DNA of 56,561 nt from CAYUVF01 sp964448045 (GCA_964448045.1 CAYUVF010000024.1:1-56561); one strand, 5' to 3'; counted from the first letter of the stretch, positions 16,677-24,175 are shown. Numbers and translations: made by a program. The notes: generated from the sequence alone by a model not told the origin.

Positions 16677-17141
16677 GTGATTGAGTTCGTTCTTGCCGGT
16701 GCCCAGCATGAGATCTACTACATCTATGAAGGTGGACACTTCACATTTCGCGCCCTCGCCGAAGATCTCAAAGCACGAGGGCCCGTAGCGGATACGCTGC
16801 AAGGCAAGAAGCGGCGTCAACGCAAAAAGCCGTCTCCGAAGGACTGGAAGCGGCTCATCGCAACCGTCGACAAGACGGCCAACAGCGGCTACCGCCTCAT
16901 CGCCCGCACCAACGCGATCAAGACGTGGACCGAAGACGACGGCACAGAAGTCTGCGAATTCCGCAAGGGCAACATCCGTGTGTTTTTCTTTGAGGATGAG
17001 ACCATCCCCGACGGCGGCGAATCCCGCCTCGTCCTCACGCACGCCTACTACAAGCAAACCGATGAGACGCCATCCCGGGAGATAGAACGCTTCTTGCGGC
17101 TTCGACAAGCCTACTATGAGTGGAAGTTGGACGCCGATTAG
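16677..17141 (+). CDS. RelE/HigB-type (Gp49-like) toxin of a TAC system
   Basis: 154 residues from the GTG at 16677. The C-terminal half carries the Gp49/HigB pattern: CEFRKGNIRVFFFEDE at about 93-108, then LVLTHAYYKQTDETPSREI at about 117-135 (hydrophobic strand, K/Q, T-x-x-TP) and a closing helix. HigB-type toxins are ribosome-dependent or free mRNA endonucleases. The N-terminus (FVLAGAQHEIYYIYEGG) is longer than in minimal RelE proteins. Toxin first, antitoxin second, chaperone third is the order of the Mycobacterium tuberculosis HigB1-HigA1-SecB-TA operon. Catalytic residues cannot be assigned safely by eye. Confidence 0.78.
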   Translation: MIEFVLAGAQHEIYYIYEGGHFTFRALAEDLKARGPVADTLQGKKRRQRKKPSPKDWKRLIATVDKTANSGYRLIARTNAIKTWTEDDGTEVCEFRKGNIRVFFFEDETIPDGGESRLVLTHAYYKQTDETPSREIERFLRLRQAYYEWKLDAD

Positions 17142-17143
17142 GC

Positions 17144-17160
17144 ACCCGAGCGGGTTTTTT
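17144..17160 (+). terminator. Small hairpin with T-run between toxin and antitoxin
   Basis: ACCC-GAGC-GGGT followed by six T, starting 2 bp after the toxin stop. The stem is only 4-5 bp, so termination would be partial. It could lower expression of antitoxin and chaperone from the upstream promoter. Confidence 0.45.
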
Positions 17161-17185
17161 CACTGACATTCAAACCCACGACACT

Positions 17186-17653
17186 ATGGCCGACACGGAT
17201 CGCACACAGGTCGCTGACTGGCTTCACGATGACTATGTGGAGCTTCAGACGGATCCCACGTTCGTTGCCGAACAGCTCATTCTCGACATCATGGTGCAGA
17301 TTGGCACCGTGATGGAGGAAAAAGAGATTACGCAAAAGGAGCTGGCAGATGAACTGGACATTTCGGCCAGTGCCATGTCACAGCTTCTCAGCGCCGACCA
17401 GAACGTGTCTATCAGGCGGCTGGTGAAAGTCGCGTTAGCGCTCGGTATGCAGTGGGAGGTACCCAACTTGGTGCCCTTTGAGTCAACCGACGTCGAGCGC
17501 GTAGAGACGAAGACGCGCATCAACGTGGCTGAACTTGAGATGGATCGGCCCGCGAAGGATTTTCCCAGCAAAGGCACGGCGTGGGGACTGTCGATAGGGG
17601 GTGAACCGGTGGACGAGAACGAGAACGACAAGGAGCAGCACATCGCTGCGTAA
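17186..17653 (+). CDS. XRE-family HTH antitoxin of a TAC system
   Basis: 155 residues. The HTH lies at about 45-70: ITQKELADELDISASAMSQ, with the classic second and recognition helices, followed by VSIRRLVKVALALGMQW. After the DNA-binding domain there is a ~60-residue polar tail (VETKTRINVAELEMDRPAK...) ending in an acidic, likely disordered stretch. In TAC systems such a C-terminal extension (the chaperone addiction region) makes folding of the antitoxin depend on the SecB-like chaperone; I infer the same here. It starts 44 bp after the toxin and ends 14 bp before the chaperone gene. It probably represses the palindromic promoter at 16626-16654. Confidence 0.85.
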   Translation: MADTDRTQVADWLHDDYVELQTDPTFVAEQLILDIMVQIGTVMEEKEITQKELADELDISASAMSQLLSADQNVSIRRLVKVALALGMQWEVPNLVPFESTDVERVETKTRINVAELEMDRPAKDFPSKGTAWGLSIGGEPVDENENDKEQHIAA

Positions 17654-17667
17654 CCTTCTAAACCGAT

Positions 17668-18225
17668 ATGTCTATGTCTCCACCCGTACGGCTGGTTGAC
17701 TACGTTGTCGAGCGTTTTGATTTTGCCGTGAACCCTGCTTTCCGATCGGACAAGGCCTCTGCAACCAAAGCCCTCGAAAAGACAAAGCTTGACCTCAACC
17801 TAGAGCTGGACTGGTCAGGCCCGGATCACTTGCCAGATGACCTCGCGGAGGACATCGGCAGAGCATCGGATGACGTCGAAGTCTTTATCATCGAGTTCAC
17901 GGTCAACATTAACGACCGGGAGGGCTTTGAAGAAGAGAGCCAGTATCGGGTTTGCTTGAAGTTGGACGGCTTTCTGGAGCGTGTCCCATTTTCCCAGATC
18001 GAGGACATCGATAAAGGGGACTATCTGAGGCACTCTGTTGCAAGCGGGGTCTCTATCCTTTACGGTGCTGCCCGCAACATCGTCTCTTCCATGACAGCTC
18101 AGTCACCCTACGGCAAACTGATTCTTCCGTCGATCTCGCCCACACACGTCACGGATCAAATCATGGAGCTTCGGCGGAAGAAGCAAGCGTCACGCGAGAA
18201 CCCGGACGCAGGGTCGGGCCACTGA
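17668..18225 (+). CDS. SecB-like chaperone of a TAC system
   Basis: 185 residues. The SecB fold is visible: a first strand ERFDFAVNPAF, a long central sheet (VEVFIIEFTVNI, SQYRVCLKLDGFLERV), an acidic segment, and the family's terminal block LYGAARNIVSSMTAQSPYGKLILPSISP at about 131-158, equivalent to the LFPYAR...LLPPV region of SecB. It is longer than housekeeping SecB because of N-terminal extra residues and a basic tail. Its place directly behind an HTH antitoxin makes it the chaperone arm of a toxin-antitoxin-chaperone system, where it protects the antitoxin from degradation; SecB-like chaperones of this sort also act in phage sensing (CmdTAC). No other SecB gene is in the window. Confidence 0.8.
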   Translation: MSMSPPVRLVDYVVERFDFAVNPAFRSDKASATKALEKTKLDLNLELDWSGPDHLPDDLAEDIGRASDDVEVFIIEFTVNINDREGFEEESQYRVCLKLDGFLERVPFSQIEDIDKGDYLRHSVASGVSILYGAARNIVSSMTAQSPYGKLILPSISPTHVTDQIMELRRKKQASRENPDAGSGH

Positions 18226-18233
18226 CAATGCGT

Positions 18234-18260
18234 CACCCGCCTTTGCCACTCGCCCTTCGC
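18234..18260. repeat. Degenerate heptamer array between convergent genes
   Basis: Units CACCCGC, CTTTGCC, ACTCGCC and CTTCGC in 7-bp register fill the 34-bp gap between the chaperone gene and the convergent histidine kinase gene. Similar in style to the right arm of IVP element 1. Confidence 0.55.
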
Positions 18261-19609
18261 TAGAACCGAAGCGTGAACACGGTGCCGTCCTCGGAGGTGG
18301 AGCGGACCGAGATGGTGCCGCCGTGCAACCGCATGATCTGCCGCGAGAGGCTCAGGCCAATGCCCGAGCCGTCCTCTTTTGTGGTGAAGAACGGGACGAA
18401 GATTTTCTCCTGCACATCGGGTGGAATGCCGGGGCCGTTGTCGGCGACCTGCAGGACGGGGCGGCTCCGCCGGAGGTCTGTGTGGGCACGGAGTTCGATG
18501 CGCGCATCGGGTTGGCGCTCGACGGCCTGAATGGCGTTAAGGACGAGATTGATGAGCACCTGCTCGATGAGTTCCGGATCGGCGGTGACCTGCAAGTCGG
18601 GCGGCTCCACCTGGATGTGCAGGTCGAGGTTGTGTTCGTCGATGGGCACGCGCAGCAGCCGCCGCACGTTGTCGAACAGCTCCTGCGCCGCGAGCATCTC
18701 GAACGTGGGGCTCGGGATCTTGGTGAAGCTGCGGTACGAGTCGACGAAGCTGATGAGCCCTTTGCTGCGGCGCTCGATGGTCTGCACGGCCTCGCGGGCG
18801 TCTTCGGCGATCTCGGAGGCGTCGGCGCCGTTGGGCGCGGGCGGCACCTCGCCCAGCAGCCGGTTGGCCGTTGACGCCAGTGACGAAATGGGGGCGACCG
18901 AGTTCATGATTTCGTGGGTGAGCACGCGCGTGAGCTGCTGCCACGCTTCCATTTCCTTCTCCTCCAGCGTATTGCGTAGATCCTGGATGGAGGCCAGCGC
19001 GTGCGTTTCGCCGCGCAGCCGAAAGCGGCTCACCCGCACGGCCAGCTGCAGCGTGCGGTCGTCCTCGGCCACGCGCACCATGGCTTGCTCGCCCGAGTCC
19101 AGCGATCGCAGCGCCTCCACCAGCGATGGGCTCACCCGCTCCAGCGCATCGATCGTGCGGATGGGCCCGGTGCGCAGCAGCCGGCGCGTGGTCGTGTTCA
19201 TCAGCTCAACGTGGCCATCGTCGCGGTAGGCAATCAGGGCCATGCCCAGGTGCTGCACGATGTTTTCGAGGTAGCGCACCTGCTCCTCGCGCTCGGCGCG
19301 GACGCGGCGAAACTCGTCGGTCACGGTTTCGAAGGCCTCGCTCAGCGCCTCAAAGACCGGCCCCTTGCCCTTGGCCCGAAAGCCCTGCGAGAAATCGGCG
19401 TAGCGCACCGATTCGAGGAAGCGCGTCATGTCGCGCATCGCCGCCTCGGTGTAGTGCACGGTCGAGATCGCCAGCCAGAGGATGCACAGCCCCGCCAGCG
19501 CCGCGCCCGTGTAGAGCCCCGGCCCCGCGATCAGATATGCGCCCAGCCCCGCCAGCGCGGCGATCGCGCCGATGCGCAGGCCCACTTGAACTCGGTAGCG
19601 TTTTAGCAT
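18260..19609 (-). CDS. Sensor histidine kinase, NtrY-like
   Basis: 449 residues. Two membrane segments at the start (about 11-30 and 33-51) with almost no periplasmic loop, then a HAMP-like helix, a PAS-like domain (ENIVQHLGMALIAYRDDGHVELMN, about 115-205), and the kinase: H-box LTHEIMNSVAPI with His232, N-box LVLNAIQAVE, G1 DNGPGIP, F-box PFFTTKEDGSG and G2 GIGLSLS. Having hardly any sensing loop, it should respond to a signal in the membrane or cytoplasm. The gene lies 95 bp behind its cognate sigma-54 response regulator on the same strand and divergent from the exporter genes. It probably phosphorylates that regulator. Confidence 0.93.
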   Translation of the reverse strand: MLKRYRVQVGLRIGAIAALAGLGAYLIAGPGLYTGAALAGLCILWLAISTVHYTEAAMRDMTRFLESVRYADFSQGFRAKGKGPVFEALSEAFETVTDEFRRVRAEREEQVRYLENIVQHLGMALIAYRDDGHVELMNTTTRRLLRTGPIRTIDALERVSPSLVEALRSLDSGEQAMVRVAEDDRTLQLAVRVSRFRLRGETHALASIQDLRNTLEEKEMEAWQQLTRVLTHEIMNSVAPISSLASTANRLLGEVPPAPNGADASEIAEDAREAVQTIERRSKGLISFVDSYRSFTKIPSPTFEMLAAQELFDNVRRLLRVPIDEHNLDLHIQVEPPDLQVTADPELIEQVLINLVLNAIQAVERQPDARIELRAHTDLRRSRPVLQVADNGPGIPPDVQEKIFVPFFTTKEDGSGIGLSLSRQIMRLHGGTISVRSTSEDGTVFTLRF

Positions 19610-19620
19610 GATGCGGGACA

Positions 19621-19704
19621 GAGGTGAATGGAAAGCGGGGAGAGGGCAAACGGCGAGGAGAGCGAACAGACGCGCTTCCCCTTTCCCCGTCCCTCTTCCC
19701 TGAG
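19621..19704. repeat. Inverted purine/pyrimidine-rich arms between regulator and kinase genes
   Basis: G/A-rich words (GCGGGGAGAGGG, GGCGAGGAGAGCG) at 19634-19664 face C/T-rich words (CTTCCCCTTTCC, GTCCCTCTTCCC) at 19675-19700. The halves are imperfect inverted copies and could form a hairpin in this 95-bp gap. It looks like a gene-less version of the array elements. Confidence 0.45.
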
Positions 19705-21147
19705 TTACAGTCCGTATTTCTCGATGCGCCGGTAGAGGGCCTTGCGCGAGATGCCGAGCTCGTTCGCGGCCCGGCTGATGTTGCCACCGTGCTTGCTGAG
19801 GGCCTTGCGCACGGCCGCCTGCTCGATGTCTTCGAGGTTGAGCGTGGAGGCCGGCAAATCCTCCGATGGATTCATCGGCGCGGAGAAGGAAAAGTCGTCC
19901 GGCTGGATGACGGGGCCTTCGCTCATAATGACGGCCCGCTCCATCGTGTGACGCAGTTCGCGGACGTTGCCCGGCCAGTGGTACGACTGCAGCTTCGCTC
20001 GCGCCTCGTCGCTGAGCGCCTCGGTTTCCATCTGATATTTCTCGGCGAACTCGTGCAGGAAATGGTCGGCCAACAGCAGGATGTCATCTCCGCGCTCACG
20101 GAGGGGCGGCAGCGGGATCTCGACGGTGTTGATGCGATAGAGCAAATCCTGCCGGAAGGGGCCCGGCGTCTGCTCGTAGATGGGCTGATTCGTGGCGCAG
20201 ATCAGCCGGATGTCCACCGGAATCGAGTCGACGGAGCCGACGCGGGTGACTTCGCGGCGCTGGAGTACCGTCAGCAGCTTGGCCTGCAGCGGCTTCGGGA
20301 CATTGCCGATTTCGTCGAGGAAGAGCGTCCCGCCCGTCGCAGCTTCAAAGCGGCCGGCACGATCGCTATCGGCCCCGGTGAAGGCGCCCTGGACGTGGCC
20401 AAAGAGCTCGCTTTCAAAGAGCGATTCACTCAACGCGCCGAGATCGGTGTTGACGAACGGGCCGTCCGCTCGCTTCGAGCGGCGGTGGACGGCGCGCGCG
20501 ACCAGCTCTTTGCCCGTGCCGTTCTCGCCGAGGATGAGTACGTTGGCATCGGTGCCGGCGACCTTTTCGATGGTGGCGAAGACGTCCTTCATCGCCGCGC
20601 TCCGCCCGATGATCTCCTCGAACGTGTCGCTCGATGCCGTCGGGGAAGGGGTAGACGGTGCAGGTGGCGGGCCGGCGGCGCGGTCGGCGGCGGCGCGGGT
20701 GCGGCGCAGCTTGATGGCGGCGCGCACGGACGCGACGAGGTCGGCATCGTCCCAGGGCTTGACGATGAAATCAGCTGCGCCTTCTTTCATGGCGCGCACG
20801 GCCTTGCTCACATCGCCGTACGCTGTGATCATCACGACGATCGCCTCGGGATCGATCTGCAGGATGCGATCGAGCCAGAGAAAGCCCTCGCGGCCGCTGG
20901 AGGCGTCCTGCGTGAAGTTCATATCCAGCAGGATCATATCGTACGCGTTATCGCGCAGCAGCGTCGGGATGACAGACGGATCGCGGGCGGTGTGCACCTC
21001 GTCCACGTATTTCTTCAGCAGGAGGCGCAGCGCCGTCAGCACGTCGCGTTTGTCGTCGACGATGAGCACGCGACCGTGTTGGAGGTCCTGGGCATCCACC
21101 GGAGCGGAAGAAGGGTTCATGGGGGGAGGCAAGCGGTCGGTAGGCAT
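19705..21147 (-). CDS. Sigma-54-dependent response regulator, NtrC type
   Basis: About 480 residues from ATG 21147; ATG 21120 is equally possible. A receiver domain (RVLIVDDKRDVL, phosphoacceptor in MILLDMNF, then MITAYGD and FIVKPW) is followed by the AAA+ domain with Walker A GENGTGKE, the sigma-54 contact loop GAFTGA, Walker B GTLFLDEIG, and arginine finger RxDLLYRI. The C-terminus is a Fis-type HTH (HGGNISRAANELGISRKALYRR). It should bind enhancer sites as a dimer, form a hexamer on phosphorylation and drive sigma-54 RNA polymerase. Five matching palindrome-plus-promoter units in this window are candidate targets, the nearest 145 bp upstream of its own start on the divergent side. Confidence 0.95.
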   Translation of the reverse strand: MPTDRLPPPMNPSSAPVDAQDLQHGRVLIVDDKRDVLTALRLLLKKYVDEVHTARDPSVIPTLLRDNAYDMILLDMNFTQDASSGREGFLWLDRILQIDPEAIVVMITAYGDVSKAVRAMKEGAADFIVKPWDDADLVASVRAAIKLRRTRAAADRAAGPPPAPSTPSPTASSDTFEEIIGRSAAMKDVFATIEKVAGTDANVLILGENGTGKELVARAVHRRSKRADGPFVNTDLGALSESLFESELFGHVQGAFTGADSDRAGRFEAATGGTLFLDEIGNVPKPLQAKLLTVLQRREVTRVGSVDSIPVDIRLICATNQPIYEQTPGPFRQDLLYRINTVEIPLPPLRERGDDILLLADHFLHEFAEKYQMETEALSDEARAKLQSYHWPGNVRELRHTMERAVIMSEGPVIQPDDFSFSAPMNPSEDLPASTLNLEDIEQAAVRKALSKHGGNISRAANELGISRKALYRRIEKYGL

Positions 21148-21271
21148 GTACGTACAGTATAGGGGAGCGCGCGGAGGAAACACATCGGGGGAGTGGAGCA
21201 GCATGCCAAAAACATTCCGCCGGATCTAATGGCGGACCGCCGCGCGCCTGCGCCGGTTGTGCGAGGCCGAC

Positions 21272-21308
21272 CGGGCGAAACCGCACGCTGGGTGTGCGCT
21301 TCCGCACA
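21272..21308. promoter_or_regulatory. Tandem enhancer sites, unit A (TGTGCG-N4-CGCACA)
   Basis: 21293-21308 is TGTGCG-CTTC-CGCACA, a perfect match with outer bases also paired. A weaker copy CGGGCG-AAAC-CGCACG is at 21272-21287, 21 bp upstream. It lies in the divergent gap between the response regulator and the membrane-fusion gene. Confidence 0.75.
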
Positions 21309-21360
21309 CAGGGTGGGGCGATCCGCCGGGCTACGCGGCGTGGAGGCGGGCCGGCCAGTC

Positions 21361-21376
21361 TGGAATACTCGTTGCA
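21361..21376 (+). promoter_or_regulatory. Sigma-54 promoter, unit A
   Basis: TGGAATACTCGTTGCA: GG and GC separated by exactly 10 bp, with TTGCA as the -12 box. It begins 52 bp after the enhancer palindrome and 89 bp before the ATG at 21450. Confidence 0.75.
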
Positions 21377-21449
21377 CCGCTCATCGGGCAGCGGTAGCGT
21401 GCTATCGCTTCCATCCATTATTTTTATCTGCAACGACGCGGCATCTTTC

Positions 21450-22790
21450 ATGGAGTCATCATCCCCGTTACAGGAGTCGGAGACCTCGCCGGTTAACGGA
21501 TCATCGGACCCGTCGAGAAGCCGGGGCGAGGGCGTCGATCGGAAGATCGAGAAGAAGACCTTCACGCCCCGGCGCGTTGGGGTCGGGGCGGCGGCGCTCC
21601 TGCTGGCCGCTCTGCTGGGCTATGGTGTGTGGAGCGCGGCCACGGGGGGGCAGACCCTCAACGTGGACCGCGACAAGGTGACGATCTCGACCGTCGACCG
21701 CGGGCCGTTTCAGGAGTTCATCGCCGTGACGGGCACCGTGATGCCGGAGCGCACGGTCTATCTCGATGCCGTTGAGGGCGGCCGCATCGAGGAGGTGTTC
21801 GTGCGCGAAGGGGCGATGGTGGACCGGCAGCAGGAGATCCTCCGGCTCTCGAATAACGACTTGCGCCTGCGGATGCTCAACAGCGAGGCGCAGCTGGCCG
21901 AGCAGCAGAGCCGCATGCAGCAGCTCAAGCTTTCAATGGAGCAGCAGAGCCTGAGCCTGCAGCAGCAGATCGCGCAGATGGAGTACCAGATTGGACGCCT
22001 GCGGCGCCAGCATGAGCGGCAGCAGCGGCTCCGCGAGAAGCAGCTCATCGCCGAGGAGGAGTACCTTAACACGCGCGATGAGCTGAACTATCAGCAGCGG
22101 CGGCTAAAGCTCACCCGCGCGGCCTACGTGCAAGATTCGCTATCCCAGCAGTCACGTCTCGCCCAGATGGAGCAGACGACCCAGCGCCTCCAGCGCAGCT
22201 ACGATGCCATGCAGGAAGCCATTTCGAACCTGACCGTCGAGGCGCCGATCGCCGGGCAGCTTACCGCACTCGATGGCGAGGTTGGCCAGATCATCGGATC
22301 GGGGACGCGCCTGGGACAGATCGATAAGGTCAACAGCTACAAGATCCGTGCGCAGATCGACGAGTTTTACATCGAGCGGGTCTACTCCGGCCAGACGGCC
22401 ACGACGCAAGCCTTGGGGGGCGCCTCGCACGACTTGACCGTCCAACGCGTCTATCCCCAGGTATCGAATGGGCGGTTCGAGGTCGATCTGCGGTTTGAGG
22501 ACGAGCAACCTCAGGGGATGCGGCGGGGCCAGTCGGTGCGGCTGCGCCTGGAGCTGGGCCGCCCCGAGGAGGCGCTGCGGCTCTCGCGCGGGGGCTTTTA
22601 CCAGTCGACCGGCGGCAACTGGGCCTACGTGCTCACCGATGGAGGCGATGCCGCCGTTCGCCAGCCGATTCGCCTCGGCCGGCAGAATCCGGATTATTTC
22701 GAAGTGCTCGGCGGCCTGGAGCCGGGCGACCAAATCGTGACGTCCAGCTACGAGACGTTTGGGGAAGCGGATCGGCTGGCGTTGGAGTGA
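21450..22790 (+). CDS. Periplasmic adaptor (membrane-fusion protein) of an ABC exporter
   Basis: 446 residues from ATG 21450. Cytoplasmic N-tail of about 45 residues, one membrane segment (VGVGAAALLLAALLGYGVW), then the barrel-lipoyl part (FIAVTGTVMPERTVYL, GGRIEEVFVREGAMVDRQQEIL), a long Gln/Arg coiled-coil hairpin (about 155-265), the second lipoyl half (LTVEAPIAGQLTAL, GTRLGQI) and the beta-barrel domain. Such HlyD/MacA-type adaptors link inner-membrane ABC permeases to an outer-membrane channel. It heads the run adaptor, ATPase (23364), permease (24176). Expression is expected from the sigma-54 promoter at 21361. Confidence 0.92.
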   Translation: MESSSPLQESETSPVNGSSDPSRSRGEGVDRKIEKKTFTPRRVGVGAAALLLAALLGYGVWSAATGGQTLNVDRDKVTISTVDRGPFQEFIAVTGTVMPERTVYLDAVEGGRIEEVFVREGAMVDRQQEILRLSNNDLRLRMLNSEAQLAEQQSRMQQLKLSMEQQSLSLQQQIAQMEYQIGRLRRQHERQQRLREKQLIAEEEYLNTRDELNYQQRRLKLTRAAYVQDSLSQQSRLAQMEQTTQRLQRSYDAMQEAISNLTVEAPIAGQLTALDGEVGQIIGSGTRLGQIDKVNSYKIRAQIDEFYIERVYSGQTATTQALGGASHDLTVQRVYPQVSNGRFEVDLRFEDEQPQGMRRGQSVRLRLELGRPEEALRLSRGGFYQSTGGNWAYVLTDGGDAAVRQPIRLGRQNPDYFEVLGGLEPGDQIVTSSYETFGEADRLALE

Positions 22791-22800
22791 TGGTCGTGTT

Positions 22801-22832
22801 GGGTGTTGTGGTGCGAGGGTGTTGGGGTGTTG
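22801..22832. repeat. Left arm of IVP element 2: four tandem octamers
   Basis: GGGTGTTG, TGGTGCGA, GGGTGTTG, GGGTGTTG in exact 8-bp register, starting 10 bp after the adaptor stop. GGTGTTGGGGTGTT at 22818-22831 is the exact reverse complement of 23335-23348. Confidence 0.75.
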
Positions 22833-22860
22833 AGGAATCTTAAACAAACGGGGAGCAGCA

Positions 22861-23172
22861 ATGGCGAAGATTGAGCGGTTTGAGGATTTGCGGTGCTGGC
22901 AGGAGGCACGGACGTTGACGCGCGATGTCTACCGGCTGGCATCGGAGGGGCCGCTGGCCCGTGACTTTCGGCTTCGCAATCAGTTGACGGTGGCGGCTGT
23001 GTCCGTCATGACAAACATCGCGGAGGGATTTGCTCGCTACCACCGAGGCGACTTTATCCGGTTTCTCGACTACGCCCAAAGCTCGGCCGCCGAGGTGAAG
23101 AGCCTGCTGTACGTTGTTCTTGATCAGCGCTACGTCGATGCCGACACCAGTCCGACACCTGTCAGCGCATGA
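22861..23172 (+). CDS. Four-helix-bundle IVP-family protein, probably frameshifted
   Basis: 103 residues. The family pattern is clear through three helices: RFEDLRCWQEARTLTRDVYRL, FRLRNQLTVAAVSVMTNIAEGF, FIRFLDYAQSSAAEVKSLLYVVLDQRYVD. It then leaves the family in a short Ser/Pro tail (DTSPTPVSA) and stops, about 20 residues short of normal. The expected fourth helix (LLKHVRRTIQK) is encoded in another frame starting at 23169 with an ATGA overlap. So this copy is probably broken by a frameshift near 23150, unless the two reading frames are used as a coupled pair. It interrupts an exporter operon between adaptor and ATPase, and is bracketed by inverted octamer arrays. Confidence 0.8.
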   Translation: MAKIERFEDLRCWQEARTLTRDVYRLASEGPLARDFRLRNQLTVAAVSVMTNIAEGFARYHRGDFIRFLDYAQSSAAEVKSLLYVVLDQRYVDADTSPTPVSA

Positions 23173-23318
23173 CGCTCGGCCTGCTCAAACACGTCCGCCG
23201 CACCATTCAGAAAGATCGCAACGCCATCGAAGAGCCGCCCATCCCCTACAACGGCCAGCCCCCAGATTGGGACTTCCCCGCCTCGTTTATCAGAGAGTCC
23301 GAAGATACGCCGAACTAG
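23169..23318 (+). CDS. Small ORF carrying the displaced C-terminal helix of the IVP protein
   Basis: 49 codons, ATG overlapping the previous stop as ATGA. It begins MTLGLLKHVRRTIQKDRN, which fits the last helix of IVP-family proteins, then a proline-rich tail (EEPPIPYNGQPPDWDFP). Either the remainder of a frameshifted gene or a translationally coupled short protein; the first is more likely. Confidence 0.5.
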   Translation: MTLGLLKHVRRTIQKDRNAIEEPPIPYNGQPPDWDFPASFIRESEDTPN

Positions 23319-23332
23319 ACCCGCTTCATACT

Positions 23333-23363
23333 CGAACACCCCAACACCTCAACACTCAAACCC
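23333..23363. repeat. Right arm of IVP element 2: octamer array
   Basis: CGAACACC, CCAACACC, TCAACACT, CAAACCC in 8-bp register ending directly at the ATPase start codon. It is inverted relative to 22801-22832 and shares 14 perfect bases with it. Confidence 0.75.
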
Positions 23364-24068
23364 ATGATTCAAACCGAAAACCTCCGCAAGATCTACCGCA
23401 CGCAAGAGGTGGAAACCATCGCACTCAACGGCGTGAGCCTGCACATCGAATCGGGCGAGTTCGTCTCTGTGATGGGGCCGTCCGGTTGCGGCAAAACGAC
23501 GCTACTCAACATCCTGGGCTTGCTGGATACGCCCACCGACGGCAGCTACCTGTTCGACGGCACTGAGGTGGGCGACCGCTCCGAGCGCGAGCGGGCCAAG
23601 CTCCGCAAGGGCAACCTCGGGTTCGTCTTTCAGAGCTTTAACCTGATCGATGAACTCACCGTCTACGAGAACGTCGAGCTGCCGCTGCTCTACCTGAAGA
23701 CGCCCGCGAAGGAGCGGCAGGAGAAAGTGGAGGCCGCGCTCGACCGCGTCCAGATCGCCCACCGGCGGGGCCACTTCCCGCAGCAGCTCTCGGGCGGGCA
23801 GCAGCAGCGCGTCGCCATCGCCCGCGCCGTGGTCGCCAACCCCAAGCTCATTCTCGCCGACGAGCCGACCGGGAATCTCGACTCCACCAACGGCGCCCAG
23901 ATCATGGACTTGCTCTCCGAACTCAACGAGGCCGGCACGACCATCGTGATGGTCACCCACTCGCCCGCCGACGCCGAGTACAGCGCCCGCACGATTCACC
24001 TGTTCGACGGCAAAGTCGTCTCCGAGAACTTCATCGAGCAGGAGTACGCGGCACATCCGGGGCATTAA
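23364..24068 (+). CDS. ABC exporter ATPase, MacB/LolD type
   Basis: 234 residues. Walker A GPSGCGKTTLL (about 38-48), Q-loop VFQSFNLIDELTVYENV, signature LSGGQQQRVAIARA (about 141-154), Walker B LILADEPTGNLDS, H-loop MVTHSP. The Q-loop sequence and GNLDS tail are typical of ATPases that partner FtsX-fold permeases and power export of peptides, lipoproteins or antibiotics by moving periplasmic domains. It comes after the adaptor in the same direction, with the IVP element inserted between them, and 107 bp before its permease. The start codon is in contact with the repeat array, leaving no room for a normal ribosome-binding site beyond it. Confidence 0.95.
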   Translation: MIQTENLRKIYRTQEVETIALNGVSLHIESGEFVSVMGPSGCGKTTLLNILGLLDTPTDGSYLFDGTEVGDRSERERAKLRKGNLGFVFQSFNLIDELTVYENVELPLLYLKTPAKERQEKVEAALDRVQIAHRRGHFPQQLSGGQQQRVAIARAVVANPKLILADEPTGNLDSTNGAQIMDLLSELNEAGTTIVMVTHSPADAEYSARTIHLFDGKVVSENFIEQEYAAHPGH

Positions 24069-24139
24069 GGGGGCGCCATTCGAGTAGCGAATGAGAACTG
24101 TAAAGCACGACGCGGAAAAGGCCTCCTGGTAGAGCAAAA

Positions 24140-24167
24140 CTCTGAACTCTCAACTCTGAACCCCGAA
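24140..24167. repeat. Four tandem heptamers before a permease gene
   Basis: CTCTGAA, CTCTCAA, CTCTGAA, CCCCGAA in perfect 7-bp register, ending 8 bp before the start codon at 24176. No clear opposing arm; a small palindrome CATTCG-AGTAG-CGAATG lies upstream in the same gap (24075-24091). Confidence 0.65.
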
Positions 24168-24175
24168 CGCACATC

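Noticed and set aside
19624..21162. 512-codon plus-strand frame across the response regulator gene
   Set aside because: Opposite a complete NtrC-type protein; composition is that of a shadow frame.
22861..23172. IVP gene as part of an rRNA intervening sequence
   Set aside because: No 23S rRNA sequence flanks either IVP gene; both lie between protein genes.
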